Counted from the stretch's first letter, positions 9,157 through 19,237 are shown. The stretch: 64,000 bases of DNA from Pseudothauera nasutitermitis (GCF_004801295.1 NZ_SSOC01000004.1:62001-126000); one strand, 5' to 3'. Notes: a model not told the origin generated them from the sequence alone. Numbers and translations are program-made.

Positions 9157-9876
9157 ATGAAACTAGAACGCCTCCTCCATTCCCAGGGATTCGGCTCGCG
9201 CAAGGAATGCCGCGCGCTGATCCGCGCCGGCCGCGTCGCCGTCGCCGGCCAGCCCGTTGAAGACCCTTTCGCCGAAATCCCCCCTGAAGACGCCGTGTTC
9301 TCCGTCGATGACGAAGACTGGCGGTACCGCGCACAGGCTTACGTGCTGCTGCACAAACCCGCCGGTCACGAATGCTCGCACCAGCCGCAATTCCATCCCT
9401 CGGTGTTTTCCCTGCTGCCGGAACCCCTGGGCACGCGTGGCGTGCAGTGCGTGGGCAGGCTGGACCAGGACAGCACCGGCCTGCTGCTGCTCTCCGACGA
9501 CGGCCAGTTCATCCACCGCTGGAGTTCGGGCAAGAAGCGCGTGCCCAAGGTGTATGAAGTGACCACCGCCGAAGCAGTCACCGATGAACAGGTCGCCACC
9601 CTGCTCGCCGGCGTGCAGCTGCACGACGAACCGGCGCCTATTCTTGCCGCCGCCTGCGAACGCACCGGCGAATACGCGCTGCGCCTGACCGTCACCGAGG
9701 GCAAGTACCACCAGGTAAAGCGCATGGTGGCCGCCGCTGGCAACCACGTGGAACGCCTGCACCGCACCCGCATCGGCGGGCTCGATCTCCCGGCCGATCT
9801 GCCAGCGGGAGCATGGCGCTGGCTGGATGAAGCGGATCTGGCCCGCTTGGCGGATTTTCCAGTCATCGCCCGTTGA
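9157..9876 (+). CDS. rsuA: 16S rRNA pseudouridine(516) synthase RsuA
   Basis: 239 residues. An N-terminal S4-like RNA-binding segment (MKLERLLHSQGFGSRKEC) is followed by the RsuA/RluB-type catalytic domain with GRLDQDSTGLLLLSDDG, which contains the catalytic Asp. It isomerises U516 of 16S rRNA. The start at 9157 is the first Met before the S4 segment; the frame continues far upstream but would overlap the divergent DUF1857 gene. A T-rich intergenic region with DnaA boxes lies directly downstream. Confidence 0.88.
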   Translation: MKLERLLHSQGFGSRKECRALIRAGRVAVAGQPVEDPFAEIPPEDAVFSVDDEDWRYRAQAYVLLHKPAGHECSHQPQFHPSVFSLLPEPLGTRGVQCVGRLDQDSTGLLLLSDDGQFIHRWSSGKKRVPKVYEVTTAEAVTDEQVATLLAGVQLHDEPAPILAAACERTGEYALRLTVTEGKYHQVKRMVAAAGNHVERLHRTRIGGLDLPADLPAGAWRWLDEADLARLADFPVIAR

Positions 9877-9949
9877 GGGCTTCCCTCCTGTTTCTGCCGA
9901 ACCGGTTTTGCGGTGCTTCAGGCAACGCAGGGCGGCCGGAGACAGGGGG

Positions 9950-10246
9950 AAGGTTTTTCTTTTGTTTTTGCTTTTATATTAAAGATAAAGAAGTTAACAG
10001 TGCCCCGTTTTCTGTGGATAAGTCTTTCTTCAGTAGTTTCTGCCTGGGTTTTCCGCCTTTGAAAAACACTTGGCAAGTCGGTTGGGACGCTGTGGAGGAA
10101 ATGTAGACCGATTTGCCCGCCTTGCTTGTTTTGCCCTTTATCCACAAGCCTTCCCCAGCGAGTTCGCCCACTTGTCCACCGATCGCCCCTGCGAACCGTC
10201 CGCCGCGCGCCCCGATTGCGAGTTGTTCTGCCGGGTTGTGGATAAC
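9950..10246. other. T-rich segment with three perfect DnaA boxes between rsuA and earP
   Basis: The gap after rsuA (9877-10171) holds an AT-rich, mostly T-rich stretch at about 9952-9998, unlike the GC-rich surroundings. It is followed by perfect 9-mer DnaA boxes: TGTGGATAA at 10013-10021 and TTATCCACA at 10138-10146. A third, TGTGGATAA at 10237-10245, lies inside the conserved N-terminus of EarP (codons for VVDN), so protein constraint may explain it. An AT-rich unwinding-like stretch next to DnaA boxes is the layout of a replication origin or of a DnaA-titrating or regulatory site. No dnaA, dnaN or rpmH gene is nearby, so the role is unresolved. Confidence 0.5.
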
Positions 10247-11365
10247 TTCGGGGATATCGGCGTGTGCTGGCGCCTGGCGCGTGAGCTGGCCGCGCGTGGC
10301 TTGCGCGTGCGACTGTGGGTGGACGATTGGGCCACGCTGGCGCGTCTGTGCCCGGCGGCGGGAGCGGGCCGGGATGGCGTGCACAGCGCAGGGGTGGAAC
10401 TGCGGCGCTGGGAGGAAGTGTTTCCGCGGGTCGAACCCGCGCGCCTGGTCGTCGAGGCCTTCGCCTGCGAACTGCCGGAGATCCATCTGAGCGCGATGGC
10501 CGCGTGCCGGCCGGCACCGGCCTGGGTGAATCTGGAGTACCTGTCGGCGGAAGACTGGGTGGAGGGCTGCCACGGCATGGCCTCGCCGCATCCGCGTCTG
10601 GGGCTGGTCAAGCATTTCGTGTTCCCCGGATTCACCCCGGCGACCGGGGGCTTGCTGCGCGAATGCGGTCTGCTCCAGGCGCGCCGGCTGTTCCAGGGCG
10701 ATGCGCAGGCGCCGGCCGCCTGGCTGAAGGGGCTGGGCCTGCGGCCGGCGCCCGGTGCCCTGGTGGTTTCCCTGTTCGCCTACGCGCACGACGGCCTGGC
10801 GGATTTGCTCGATGCCTGGGCGGCCGGCCCTCGGCCCTTGTGCCTGCTGGTGCCGCATGGGCGCATGGCGCGCGCGCTGGCGGCCGCGTTCGGGGCCGCC
10901 TCGGCGGCGCCTGGCGATGTCTTCGCGCGCGGGCTACTGACCGCCCACATCCTGCCCTTCACCGGGCAGGATGCCTACGACCGCCTGCTGTGGGCCTGCG
11001 ACCTGAACTTCGTGCGCGGCGAGGATTCCTTCGTGCGCGCGCAATGGGCGGCGCGCCCTTTCGTCTGGCAGATCTACGCCCAGGAAGAAGGCGCCCACCA
11101 TGCCAAGCTGGAAGCCTTTCTGGGGCGCCATGGCGAAAATCTGGCTGAGGACGTGGCCGCTCCGCTGCGACGTTTCTGGCATGCGTGGAACGGCCTTGCC
11201 GCAGCCGGCGGCGAGCCGGAATCGCCTGCCGCATGCTGGCCGGCAATGGCCGCCGTGTTGCCGGCGCTCAGCGTGCATGCGCAAGGCTGGGCGGCGGCAT
11301 TGGAGAGCTTGCCCGATCTCGCCGGGGTACTGGCGCAATATCCCGATGCAACGGTAAAATCCTGA
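10172..11365 (+). CDS. earP: EF-P arginine-32 rhamnosyltransferase EarP
   Basis: About 397 residues. The N-terminus contains [18 protein letters not shown], the hallmark of EarP, and the C-terminal half has [10 protein letters not shown], the nucleotide-sugar binding segment. The enzyme transfers rhamnose from dTDP-rhamnose to Arg32 of elongation factor P. No ATG exists near the expected start; the TTG at 10172 gives an N-terminus of family-like length, while the frame could extend to another TTG at 10070 across the DnaA-box region. The start is therefore uncertain. efp follows 55 bp downstream, the usual arrangement. Confidence 0.9.
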   Translation: MSTDRPCEPSAARPDCELFCRVVDNFGDIGVCWRLARELAARGLRVRLWVDDWATLARLCPAAGAGRDGVHSAGVELRRWEEVFPRVEPARLVVEAFACELPEIHLSAMAACRPAPAWVNLEYLSAEDWVEGCHGMASPHPRLGLVKHFVFPGFTPATGGLLRECGLLQARRLFQGDAQAPAAWLKGLGLRPAPGALVVSLFAYAHDGLADLLDAWAAGPRPLCLLVPHGRMARALAAAFGAASAAPGDVFARGLLTAHILPFTGQDAYDRLLWACDLNFVRGEDSFVRAQWAARPFVWQIYAQEEGAHHAKLEAFLGRHGENLAEDVAAPLRRFWHAWNGLAAAGGEPESPAACWPAMAAVLPALSVHAQGWAAALESLPDLAGVLAQYPDATVKS

Positions 11366-11420
11366 GTTTTTAACGATCTGCGGCGGAAATTCCGCCGGCT
11401 CGCAGACTCCAGGACTCCGC

Positions 11421-11978
11421 ATGAAAACCGCTCAGGAACTCCGCTCCGGCAACGTCATCATGGTCGGCAACGAACCGCTCGTGGTGCAGAAGGCCGAATA
11501 CAACAAATCCGGCCGCAATGCCGCGGTCGTCAAGATGAAGCTCAAGAACCTGCTGACCGGCGCGCCGTCCGAGTCGGTGTACAAGGCCGACGACAAGTTC
11601 GAAGTCGTCCAGCTCGAACGCAAGGAAGTCACCTATTCCTACTTCGCCGATCCGATGTACGTGTTCATGGACGCCGAGTACGAGCAGTACGAGGTCGAAG
11701 ACGAGAACATGACCGACGCGCTCAAGTACCTGGAAGACGGCCTGGCCTGCGAAGTGGTGTTCTACAACGGCAAGGCCATCTCCGTGGAACTGCCCAACTC
11801 GGTGGTGCGCGAAGTCACCTATACCGAACCGGCCGTCAAGGGCGACACCTCCGGCAAGGTGCTCAAGCCCGCCAAGATCGGCACCGGTTTCGAGCTGATG
11901 GTGCCGGCCTTCGTGGAAATCGGCGACAAGATCGAAATCGACACCCGTACCGACGAGTACAAGAACCGCGTCAAGTAA
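11421..11978 (+). CDS. efp: Elongation factor P
   Basis: 185 residues, full length. It begins [11 protein letters not shown] and carries Arg at position 32 in the loop NKSGRNAAV, the residue modified by EarP rhamnosylation (lysine-type EF-Ps have Lys here). EF-P binds the ribosome and relieves stalling at polyproline motifs. earP immediately upstream supplies the modification enzyme. A strong intrinsic terminator lies 21 bp downstream. Confidence 0.97.
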   Translation: MKTAQELRSGNVIMVGNEPLVVQKAEYNKSGRNAAVVKMKLKNLLTGAPSESVYKADDKFEVVQLERKEVTYSYFADPMYVFMDAEYEQYEVEDENMTDALKYLEDGLACEVVFYNGKAISVELPNSVVREVTYTEPAVKGDTSGKVLKPAKIGTGFELMVPAFVEIGDKIEIDTRTDEYKNRVK

Positions 11979-11999
11979 GCCGTACGCGACGATTCTCCG

Positions 12000-12028
12000 G
12001 GGGCCCGCATGCGGGCCCCTTGCTTTTT
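12000..12028 (+). terminator. Rho-independent terminator of efp
   Basis: GGGGCCCGC and GCGGGCCCC form a perfect 9-bp stem around a 2-base centre, followed by TTGCTTTTT. It sits just after the efp stop on the same strand. Confidence 0.9.
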
Positions 12029-12161
12029 GGCGGGACCCATTCGCAACACCGATTCGCAACATCGTGCAAATCCGTGGCACGCGAACTTGAAATCGCGCTC
12101 GAAGGCGGTAGCTTTCGTGAAAAGACCGATTCGTTCCATTCCCCTACAGGAGTCTCCCAGC

Positions 12162-12605
12162 ATGAAGCCCCATGCGTCCCGCCTCGCGGCCGTCCTTGTC
12201 GTCGGATTGACCGCCTGCGGTGCCGAACCCCCGCCCGCCGAAGCGGAACTGCCGGTTCCCCCGGCAGCGGTCGAAACGCAGGCGCCTGCCCCGGTCGTCG
12301 AACGCATCATTCCGCCGACGCCCGCCGAGCCGGAGCATGAAGGAGAAGGCGGGCAGACCACGGACGATGCGGCGACAGGCGAAGATACGCAGGCCGGCGA
12401 TGAATCCGCCGCAGCCGGTCCGGCGAGCGCGGGGGAAAGCGATGCCCAGCGCCACCGCGACGCCAAGGAAGCCACCGAGGAAGCCGCGCGCCGCATCCTG
12501 GACGCCGCCCAGCGCCTGCGCGAAGCCGGCCGCGACGCCATCCAGGCGGTCCGCGAAGGCGCGCCGGCCGGCGCGGCGCCGGAGATCGAGGCGCGTGCCG
12601 AGTAG
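12162..12605 (+). CDS. Small lipoprotein, function unknown
   Basis: 147 residues. The N-terminus is a lipoprotein signal peptide with lipobox LTAC (Cys20 or so), followed by a long Pro/Ala/Glu-rich low-complexity region and a C-terminal amphipathic helix rich in Ala, Arg and Glu (about residues 105-130). The start at 12162 has a good AGGAG site 8 bases upstream. No family was recognised. It stands alone between efp and uvrA. Confidence 0.7.
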   Translation: MKPHASRLAAVLVVGLTACGAEPPPAEAELPVPPAAVETQAPAPVVERIIPPTPAEPEHEGEGGQTTDDAATGEDTQAGDESAAAGPASAGESDAQRHRDAKEATEEAARRILDAAQRLREAGRDAIQAVREGAPAGAAPEIEARAE

Positions 12606-12721
12606 TCCGGCGCGAGAGCGTCCGCGCCCCCTATCACAGCACTGGCCGACGCATCCAACTGCCGTTTCTAGGATAATCGGCCACTGATCCATCCCCGCGC
12701 GTCGTCCGCGCTCCCGCCGCC

Positions 12722-15700
12722 ATGTCCACCCCGCCGTCCGACCGGATCCGCATTCGCGGCGCCAGCCAGAACAATCTGCGCCACCTCGATCTCGACATTC
12801 CGCTCAACCGGATCCTGGTGGTCACCGGGGTGTCCGGCTCGGGCAAGTCCTCGCTGGTGTTCGACACCCTGTACGCCGAGGGCCAGCGGCGCTACGTGGA
12901 AACCTTCTCGCCCTACGCGCGCCAGTTCCTCGACCGCCAGGACCGTCCGCGCGTGGACCGCATCGAAGGCGTGCCGCCGGCCATTGCCATCGACCAGACC
13001 AACCCGGTGCGCACCTCGCGCTCCACGGTCGGCACCATGACCGAGCTGGCCGACCACTTCAAGCTGCTCTACGCGCGTGCCGCGCACCTGCACTGCCGGG
13101 GCTGCGGCGCGCGGGTGGCGCGCGACACGCCGGACAGCATCGCCGACAGCGTCGTCGCGCGCGCGGCGGCGGCCGGCGATCCGCGCCTGGTGATCGCCTT
13201 TCCCGTGCCGGTGCCGGCCAATTTCGATGAAGCGGAAATCGCCGCGCTGCTGGAGCGCCAGGGCTACACCCGCATCCATGCCCGCCGGGACGACACCCTG
13301 CTGGTGGTGCAGGACCGCCTGCGCGCCGGCAACGCCGAACGCGCCCGCCTGCTCGAAGCGCTGGAAACCGCGCTGCGCATGGGCAAGGGCCGCCTGTCCG
13401 TGCACGCCCTGGGCGAGGGCGAGGAAACCGTCTGGCGCTATTCCGACGACCTGCACTGCGCGGACTGCGACATCCACTACGCCGAACCCACGCCGGGGCT
13501 GTTTTCGTTCAACTCGCCGATCGGCGCCTGCGACACCTGCCGGGGCTTCGGCCGGGTCATCGGGGTGGATTTCGGCTTGGTGATCCCGGACGAATCCAAG
13601 ACCCTGGGCGAGGGCGCGGTGAAGCCCTGGCAAAGCCCGTCCTTCCGCGAATGCCAGGACGACATGGCGAAGATGGCCAGGAAGTACGGCGTGGCCATGA
13701 ACATCCCCTTCCGCAACCTGCCGGCAGAGCACCGCCAGTGGGTACTGGAAGGCGACCCGGAATGGAAGAGCTGGGAAGCCTCCTGGCCGCGCAAATGGTA
13801 CGGCGTGCGCCACTTCTTCGACTGGCTGGAGAGCAAGGCCTACAAGATGCACATCCGGGTGCTGCTGTCGCGCTACCGCAGCTACACCGAATGCCCGGCC
13901 TGCCACGGCGCGCGTTTGAAGCCCGAGGCCCTGCTGTGGCGCCTGCCGGTGGGCGGCGGGCAGGGCCTGGCGATCCACCAGTTGTTCGCCCTGCCCATTT
14001 CCCGCGTGCGCGAGGCGGTGGAAACGCTCGCCCTGCCCGGCCGTGAAGTGCGCAGCGGCGCGGATGAGGCCACCGAACTGGTGCTCGGCGAGATCCGCGG
14101 CCGCCTGCAATATCTCACCGACGTGGGCCTCGGCTACCTCACCCTGGACCGCCAGTCGCGCACCCTGTCCGGCGGCGAGGTGCAGCGCATCAACCTGACC
14201 ACCGCGCTGGGCACCTCGCTGGTGAATACCCTGTTCGTGCTCGACGAACCGTCCATCGGCCTGCACCCGCGCGACATCGGCCGCATCCTCGGGGTGATGA
14301 CCCGCCTGCGCGACGCCGGCAACACCCTGGTGGTGGTCGAGCACGACCCGCAGGTCATGCTGGCCGCCGACGAGCTGCTGGAAATCGGCCCCGGCCCCGG
14401 CGAGCGCGGCGGCACCATCGTGGCGCGCGGCACCCCGGCGCAGATCGCCGCCGACGCGGCCTCGGTCACCGGCCCGTGGCTGGCCGGGCGCAAGCACATC
14501 GCCGGCGGCGGCACCGCGCGGGCGGTCGATGCCGCCACGCCGCGCCTGATCCTGCGCGGCGCGCGCCAGCACAACCTGGCCGGCATCACCGTGGGCTTTC
14601 CACTCGGCCGCCTGGTGTGCCTCACCGGGGTGTCCGGCTCGGGCAAATCCACGCTGATCCAGGACATCCTCTACCCGGCGCTGGCCAAGCATTTCGGCGA
14701 GGGCACCGAGGCGCCCGGCGCCCACGACGGGCTGGACGGGCTGGAACATCTCTCCGGCGTGGTGATGGTGGACCAGTCGCCCATCGGCAAGAGCTCGCGC
14801 TCCAACCCGGTGAGCTACGTGGGCGCCTGGGACGCCATCCGCAACCTGTTCGCCGCGCTGCCGGAAGCCAGGCAGCGCGGCTACTCGCCCGGCACCTTCA
14901 GCTTCAACTCCGGCAACGGGCGCTGCCCCACCTGCACCGGCTCGGGCTTCGAGCACGTGGAGATGCAGTTCCTCTCCGACGTCTGGCTGCGCTGCCCGGA
15001 CTGCGACGGCCGCCGCTACCGTCCGCAGATCCTCGAACTGCAATGGCGCGGCAAATCGGTGGCCGACGTGCTGGAACTCACCGTGCGCGAGGCGCTGGAT
15101 TTCTTTGCCGACCAGCCCAAGGTACAGGTCGTGCTCGCGCCGCTGGTGGAAGTGGGCCTGGACTACCTGCGCCTCGGCCAGCCGGTGCCCACGCTGTCCG
15201 GCGGCGAGGCCCAGCGCCTCAAGCTCGCCGGCCACCTCGCCCAGGCCGCGCAGAAGAAGGGCGCCAGGCGCAAGGCGGCGGAAGCCGGCGCGCCCGGTCT
15301 GCTGTTCCTGTTCGACGAACCCACCACCGGCCTGCACTTCGAGGACGTCGCCACCCTGTTGGGCGCCTTCAACACCCTGCTGGCCGCCGGCCACTCGCTG
15401 GTGGTCATCGAGCACAATCTGGACGTGATCGCCGCCGCCGACTGGCTGATCGACCTGGGCCCGGAAGGCGGCGAGGACGGCGGACGGCTGGTCGCCGAAG
15501 GCCCGCCGGCCGTGGTGCGCGAACATGCCGGCTCGCATACCGCCGCCGCGCTGCGCGACTATGCGGCGGCGCTGGCAGACACGCGCGGCAAGGCCGTGCC
15601 CGGCGTTGCCGAGGCACCCACCACCTACCGCGCGGTGGCCGCGCCGGCCATCGAAATCCGCCACGCCCGCGAACACAACCTGAAGAACGTCAGTTTGGCG

Positions 15701-18307
15701 ATCCCGCGCGACCGCTTCACCGTGATCACCGGCCTGTCCGGCTCCGGCAAATCCACGCTGGCCTTCGACATCGTGTTCGGCGAGGGCCAGCGTCGCTACC
15801 TGGAATCCCTCAACGCCTACGCCCGCCAGTTCGTCCAGCCCTCCAGCCGGCCAGACGTGGACGGCCTGTTCGGCATCCCGCCCACGGTGGCCATCGAACA
15901 GCGCACCAGCCGGGGCGGGCGCAAGAGCACGGTGGCCACGCTCACCGAGATCCACCCCTTCCTGCGTCTGCTGTACACCAAGCTGGGCACGCAGTACTGC
16001 CCGACCTGCGACGTGCCGGTCACGCCGCAGAGTTTCGAGGCCATCGCCGCGCAGATCCTGCGCGACTACGACGGGCGCTCCATCGAACTGCTCGCCCCGC
16101 TGGTGGTGAACCGCAAGGGCCTGTACACCGAACTGGCGCGCTGGGCCAAGGGCAAGGGCTACACCCAGCTGCGCGTGGATGGCGGCTACCTGCCCACCGC
16201 CAAGTGGCCGCGCCTGGACCGCTACAAGGAACACGACATCGACCTGCCGGTGGGCATGAGCGTGGTCGGCACGGCGCAGGAAAGCGTGCTGCGCACCCAG
16301 CTTGCCGAGGCGCTGGAACACGGCAAGGGCGTGGTGAAGGTGCTGGAACTGGGCAAGCTGGGCGCCACGCCCACCACCTTTTCCACGCTGCGCGCCTGCC
16401 CGTGCTGCGGCACCAGCTTCCCGGAACCCGATCCGCGCCTGTTCTCCTACAACGCCAAGCACGGCTGGTGCCCGAGCTGCTACGGCATCGGGCTGAAGCT
16501 GGCCGCCAAGGTGGACGACCCCGATGCCCTCGATCTGGGTGAAGCGGACGCCGCCACCGACGACCCCTGCCCGGCCTGCGCCGGCGCGCGGCTCAACCCG
16601 GTGGCGCGCGCGGTGCGCTTCCGCGAACGCGGCCTGCACGAACTGGCCGCGCTGTCGGTGGATGGCGCCGCCGGTTTCTTCGGCGAACTGCAACTCGCGC
16701 AGCGCGAAGCCGAGATCGCCCGCGACCTGGTCAGCGAAATCCGCGCCCGCCTGGCCTTCCTGGGTCAGGTCGGCCTGGGCTATCTGGCGCTGGACCGCGC
16801 CGCGCCCACGCTCTCCGGCGGCGAGGCGCAGCGCATCCGTCTGGCCGCCCAGCTCGGCTCCAACCTGCGCGGGGTGTGCTACATCCTCGACGAACCCACC
16901 ATCGGCCTGCACCCGCGCGACAACCGCATGCTGCTGGATACCCTGGAAGCCCTGCGCGACCGGGGCAACACCCTGCTGGTGGTGGAGCACGACGAAGACA
17001 CCATCCGCCGCGCCGACCACGTCATCGACCTGGGCCCCGGCGCCGGCGTGCGCGGCGGCCGGGTGGTCGCCGAAGGCCGTCTGGAGGACCTGATGGCCGC
17101 ACCCGAATCGGCCACCGGGCGTTACCTGCGCGCACCGCTGGCGCATCCGATGGGCACGCGCCGCGCGGTGGCGGACGACCATCCGTGCATCGCGGTGGAA
17201 GGCGCCGATCTGCACAACCTGCGCGATGTTTCCGTGCGCCTGCCGCTGGGCCGCCTGGTGGTGGTCACCGGGGTGTCCGGCTCGGGCAAATCCACGCTGG
17301 CGCGTGACGTGGTGCACGCCAACCTGGCCCGCCTGCTCGGCGAGGCCAGCCCGGTCGGCCGCGCCAGGGCGCGCAAGGCCGGGGAGGCGGGCACGGCGAA
17401 GCCTTCCGCCGCCCTTTCCGGCTGCCGGAAAATCCACGGCTGGCAGCAGGTCGGCCGCGTGCTGGAAGTGGACCAGACCCCCATCGGCAAGACCCCGCGC
17501 TCCTGCCCGGCCACCTACATCGGCTTCTGGGACGCGGTGCGCAAGCTGTTCGCCGAAACCTTCGACGCCAAGACGCGCGGCTGGAACGCCTCGCGCTTCT
17601 CCTTCAACACCGGCGCAGGGCGCTGCCCGGCCTGCGAGGGCCAGGGGCAGATCACCGTGGAGATGAACTTCCTGCCCGACGTGAAGACGCCCTGCGAAGT
17701 GTGCGGCGGCGCGCGCTTCAACCCGGAAACCCTGGCGGTGCGCTGGCGCGACAAGAGCGTCGCCGAGGTGCTGGCGATGCCGGTGGAAGACGCGGTGGAT
17801 TTCTTCGCCGCCCACCCGTCCATCGCCCACCCGCTGCAGCTGCTGCGCGACGTCGGCCTGGGCTACCTGACCCTGGGCCAGCCCAGCCCCACGCTGTCCG
17901 GCGGCGAGGCGCAGCGCATCAAGCTGGTCGCCGAACTGGCCAAGGTGCGCGGCCGCGCGGGCGAGTCTGCGAGCACCGGCGGGCGTCCGCTGCCGGCGGA
18001 AAAGCACACCCTGTACGTGCTCGACGAACCCACCGTGGGCCTGCACATGGCCGACGTGGAAAAACTCATCCACGTGCTGCAGCGCCTGGCCGACGCCGGC
18101 CACACGGTGCTGGTCATCGAGCACGACCTGGACCTGATGGCCGAGGCGGACTGGATCATCGACATGGGTCCGGAAGGCGGTGACGGCGGCGGCCGGGTGG
18201 TGGTCCAGGGGCCGCCGGAACTTGTCGCCGGGCAGGCCGGTTCGCATACCGGGCGCTTCCTGCGCGAATTTCTCGCAGCACGCGCGGGGAACCGAAGCGC
18301 CGTCTGA
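12722..18307 (+). CDS. uvrA: Double-length UvrA-family ATPase (tandem UvrA)
   Basis: 1861 residues, about twice normal UvrA. There are four Walker A motifs (TGVSGSGKSS, TGVSGSGKST, TGLSGSGKST, TGVSGSGKST) and four LSGGE signatures, that is, two complete UvrA units joined near residue 965. Each half also has Cys-rich zinc-finger-like segments (for example CADC, CDTC and CPAC in the first half, CPCC and CPAC in the second). UvrA recognises DNA damage with UvrB in nucleotide excision repair; double-length proteins are known in betaproteobacteria and may act beside a normal UvrA encoded elsewhere. No frameshift is seen over 5.6 kb. Whether this is the main excision-repair UvrA or a UvrA2-like accessory protein cannot be decided here. 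Confidence 0.88.
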   Translation: MSTPPSDRIRIRGASQNNLRHLDLDIPLNRILVVTGVSGSGKSSLVFDTLYAEGQRRYVETFSPYARQFLDRQDRPRVDRIEGVPPAIAIDQTNPVRTSRSTVGTMTELADHFKLLYARAAHLHCRGCGARVARDTPDSIADSVVARAAAAGDPRLVIAFPVPVPANFDEAEIAALLERQGYTRIHARRDDTLLVVQDRLRAGNAERARLLEALETALRMGKGRLSVHALGEGEETVWRYSDDLHCADCDIHYAEPTPGLFSFNSPIGACDTCRGFGRVIGVDFGLVIPDESKTLGEGAVKPWQSPSFRECQDDMAKMARKYGVAMNIPFRNLPAEHRQWVLEGDPEWKSWEASWPRKWYGVRHFFDWLESKAYKMHIRVLLSRYRSYTECPACHGARLKPEALLWRLPVGGGQGLAIHQLFALPISRVREAVETLALPGREVRSGADEATELVLGEIRGRLQYLTDVGLGYLTLDRQSRTLSGGEVQRINLTTALGTSLVNTLFVLDEPSIGLHPRDIGRILGVMTRLRDAGNTLVVVEHDPQVMLAADELLEIGPGPGERGGTIVARGTPAQIAADAASVTGPWLAGRKHIAGGGTARAVDAATPRLILRGARQHNLAGITVGFPLGRLVCLTGVSGSGKSTLIQDILYPALAKHFGEGTEAPGAHDGLDGLEHLSGVVMVDQSPIGKSSRSNPVSYVGAWDAIRNLFAALPEARQRGYSPGTFSFNSGNGRCPTCTGSGFEHVEMQFLSDVWLRCPDCDGRRYRPQILELQWRGKSVADVLELTVREALDFFADQPKVQVVLAPLVEVGLDYLRLGQPVPTLSGGEAQRLKLAGHLAQAAQKKGARRKAAEAGAPGLLFLFDEPTTGLHFEDVATLLGAFNTLLAAGHSLVVIEHNLDVIAAADWLIDLGPEGGEDGGRLVAEGPPAVVREHAGSHTAAALRDYAAALADTRGKAVPGVAEAPTTYRAVAAPAIEIRHAREHNLKNVSLAIPRDRFTVITGLSGSGKSTLAFDIVFGEGQRRYLESLNAYARQFVQPSSRPDVDGLFGIPPTVAIEQRTSRGGRKSTVATLTEIHPFLRLLYTKLGTQYCPTCDVPVTPQSFEAIAAQILRDYDGRSIELLAPLVVNRKGLYTELARWAKGKGYTQLRVDGGYLPTAKWPRLDRYKEHDIDLPVGMSVVGTAQESVLRTQLAEALEHGKGVVKVLELGKLGATPTTFSTLRACPCCGTSFPEPDPRLFSYNAKHGWCPSCYGIGLKLAAKVDDPDALDLGEADAATDDPCPACAGARLNPVARAVRFRERGLHELAALSVDGAAGFFGELQLAQREAEIARDLVSEIRARLAFLGQVGLGYLALDRAAPTLSGGEAQRIRLAAQLGSNLRGVCYILDEPTIGLHPRDNRMLLDTLEALRDRGNTLLVVEHDEDTIRRADHVIDLGPGAGVRGGRVVAEGRLEDLMAAPESATGRYLRAPLAHPMGTRRAVADDHPCIAVEGADLHNLRDVSVRLPLGRLVVVTGVSGSGKSTLARDVVHANLARLLGEASPVGRARARKAGEAGTAKPSAALSGCRKIHGWQQVGRVLEVDQTPIGKTPRSCPATYIGFWDAVRKLFAETFDAKTRGWNASRFSFNTGAGRCPACEGQGQITVEMNFLPDVKTPCEVCGGARFNPETLAVRWRDKSVAEVLAMPVEDAVDFFAAHPSIAHPLQLLRDVGLGYLTLGQPSPTLSGGEAQRIKLVAELAKVRGRAGESASTGGRPLPAEKHTLYVLDEPTVGLHMADVEKLIHVLQRLADAGHTVLVIEHDLDLMAEADWIIDMGPEGGDGGGRVVVQGPPELVAGQAGSHTGRFLREFLAARAGNRSAV

Positions 18308-18408
18308 GCGTCCATCCGAGCGCATGCCCCGCGCGGGCGGAGCCGTGGTCGGGCCGCTTTCCGGCCCGGTCCGTCCCTCGCGGGTTTTGACTGGAGTACA
18401 CTCCTGTC

Positions 18409-18426
18409 ATCAGGGAAAACCCTGAT
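18409..18426. other. Short inverted repeat upstream of the cytochrome b gene
   Basis: ATCAGGG and CCCTGAT form a perfect 7-bp inverted repeat around AAAA, about 80 bp before the cytochrome b start. It could be an operator or an mRNA hairpin; no T-run follows. Confidence 0.35.
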
Positions 18427-18504
18427 CGCCCGTTCCGCCCCGCCGGTACGGGCGATCGGCAGCATGCCCGCATCCTCTTCGTACCGCAATACAGGGAAGA
18501 AACC

Positions 18505-19203
18505 ATGAACCTCAAGCGCATCCGCGTCTGGGACCTGCCCGTCCGCCTGTTCCACTGGTCGATGGTGGTGGTGGTCTCGGCAGCCATCTTCACCGGGATC
18601 AACGGCGGCAACATGATGATCCACCACAAGCGCCTGGGCATCATCCTGGTCGGCCTGATCGCCTTCCGCCTGGCCTGGGGCTTCCTCGGCTCCAGCACGG
18701 CGCGCTTCACCCAGTTCGTGCGCGGCCCCGGCGCCATCCGCGCCTACCTGCGCGGCCAGTGGCAGGGCATCGGCCACAATCCGCTGGGCGCGCTGTCGGT
18801 GCTGGCCCTGCTGGCCCTGTTCGGCTTCCAGGCGGTCAGCGGCTTGTTCACCGACGACGACATCGCCTTCCGCGGCCCGCTGCGCAACCTGATCGACGGC
18901 GGCACCGCGGCGTGGATCACCAGCCTTCACCGCGACATGCTGCTGTGGATGGGACTGCTGGTGGCAGTGCACATCGGCGCGCTGTTCTATTACCTCCATG
19001 CGAAGAAGGACAACCTGGTGAAGCCGATGATCACCGGCTGGAAGGAAGTCCCGGAGGCCGTTGCCATGGATGTGCGGGGCGGTGGCTGGCCGGCGCTGGT
19101 GGTTTCGCTGGCCATCGGGCTGCTGGCCGCTTGGATCGCCGCCGGTGGCCTGCTGCCTGCGCCCGCGCCGCTGCCTGTTCCGGCGGAAGTGCCGGCCTGG
19201 TGA
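18505..19203 (+). CDS. Cytochrome b561-type membrane protein
   Basis: 232 residues, with about four hydrophobic helices and a further C-terminal hydrophobic segment. Early RVWDLPVRLFHWSM and later SLHRDMLLWMGLLVAVHIGALFYY are typical of the di-haem cytochrome b561/Ni-hydrogenase b-type family; the paired histidines in the helices would ligate haem b. Such proteins pass electrons between the quinone pool and soluble partners. Here it is convergent with a cytochrome c' gene, and the two are often found together, so a shared electron route is possible but not shown. Confidence 0.85.
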   Translation: MNLKRIRVWDLPVRLFHWSMVVVVSAAIFTGINGGNMMIHHKRLGIILVGLIAFRLAWGFLGSSTARFTQFVRGPGAIRAYLRGQWQGIGHNPLGALSVLALLALFGFQAVSGLFTDDDIAFRGPLRNLIDGGTAAWITSLHRDMLLWMGLLVAVHIGALFYYLHAKKDNLVKPMITGWKEVPEAVAMDVRGGGWPALVVSLAIGLLAAWIAAGGLLPAPAPLPVPAEVPAW

Positions 19204-19237
19204 GCCGCCCCATGCACCGCTGAATGCGGCGGAGTCG

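Noticed and set aside
10070-10171. N-terminal extension of EarP from a TTG at 10070
   Set aside because: The added residues are unlike other EarP proteins, and the DNA looks like intergenic sequence containing a DnaA box.
12668-18325. Open frame of 1885 codons on the minus strand opposite uvrA
   Set aside because: It is a mirror of the codon bias of the GC-rich tandem uvrA; no domain, ribosome site or sensible protein features.
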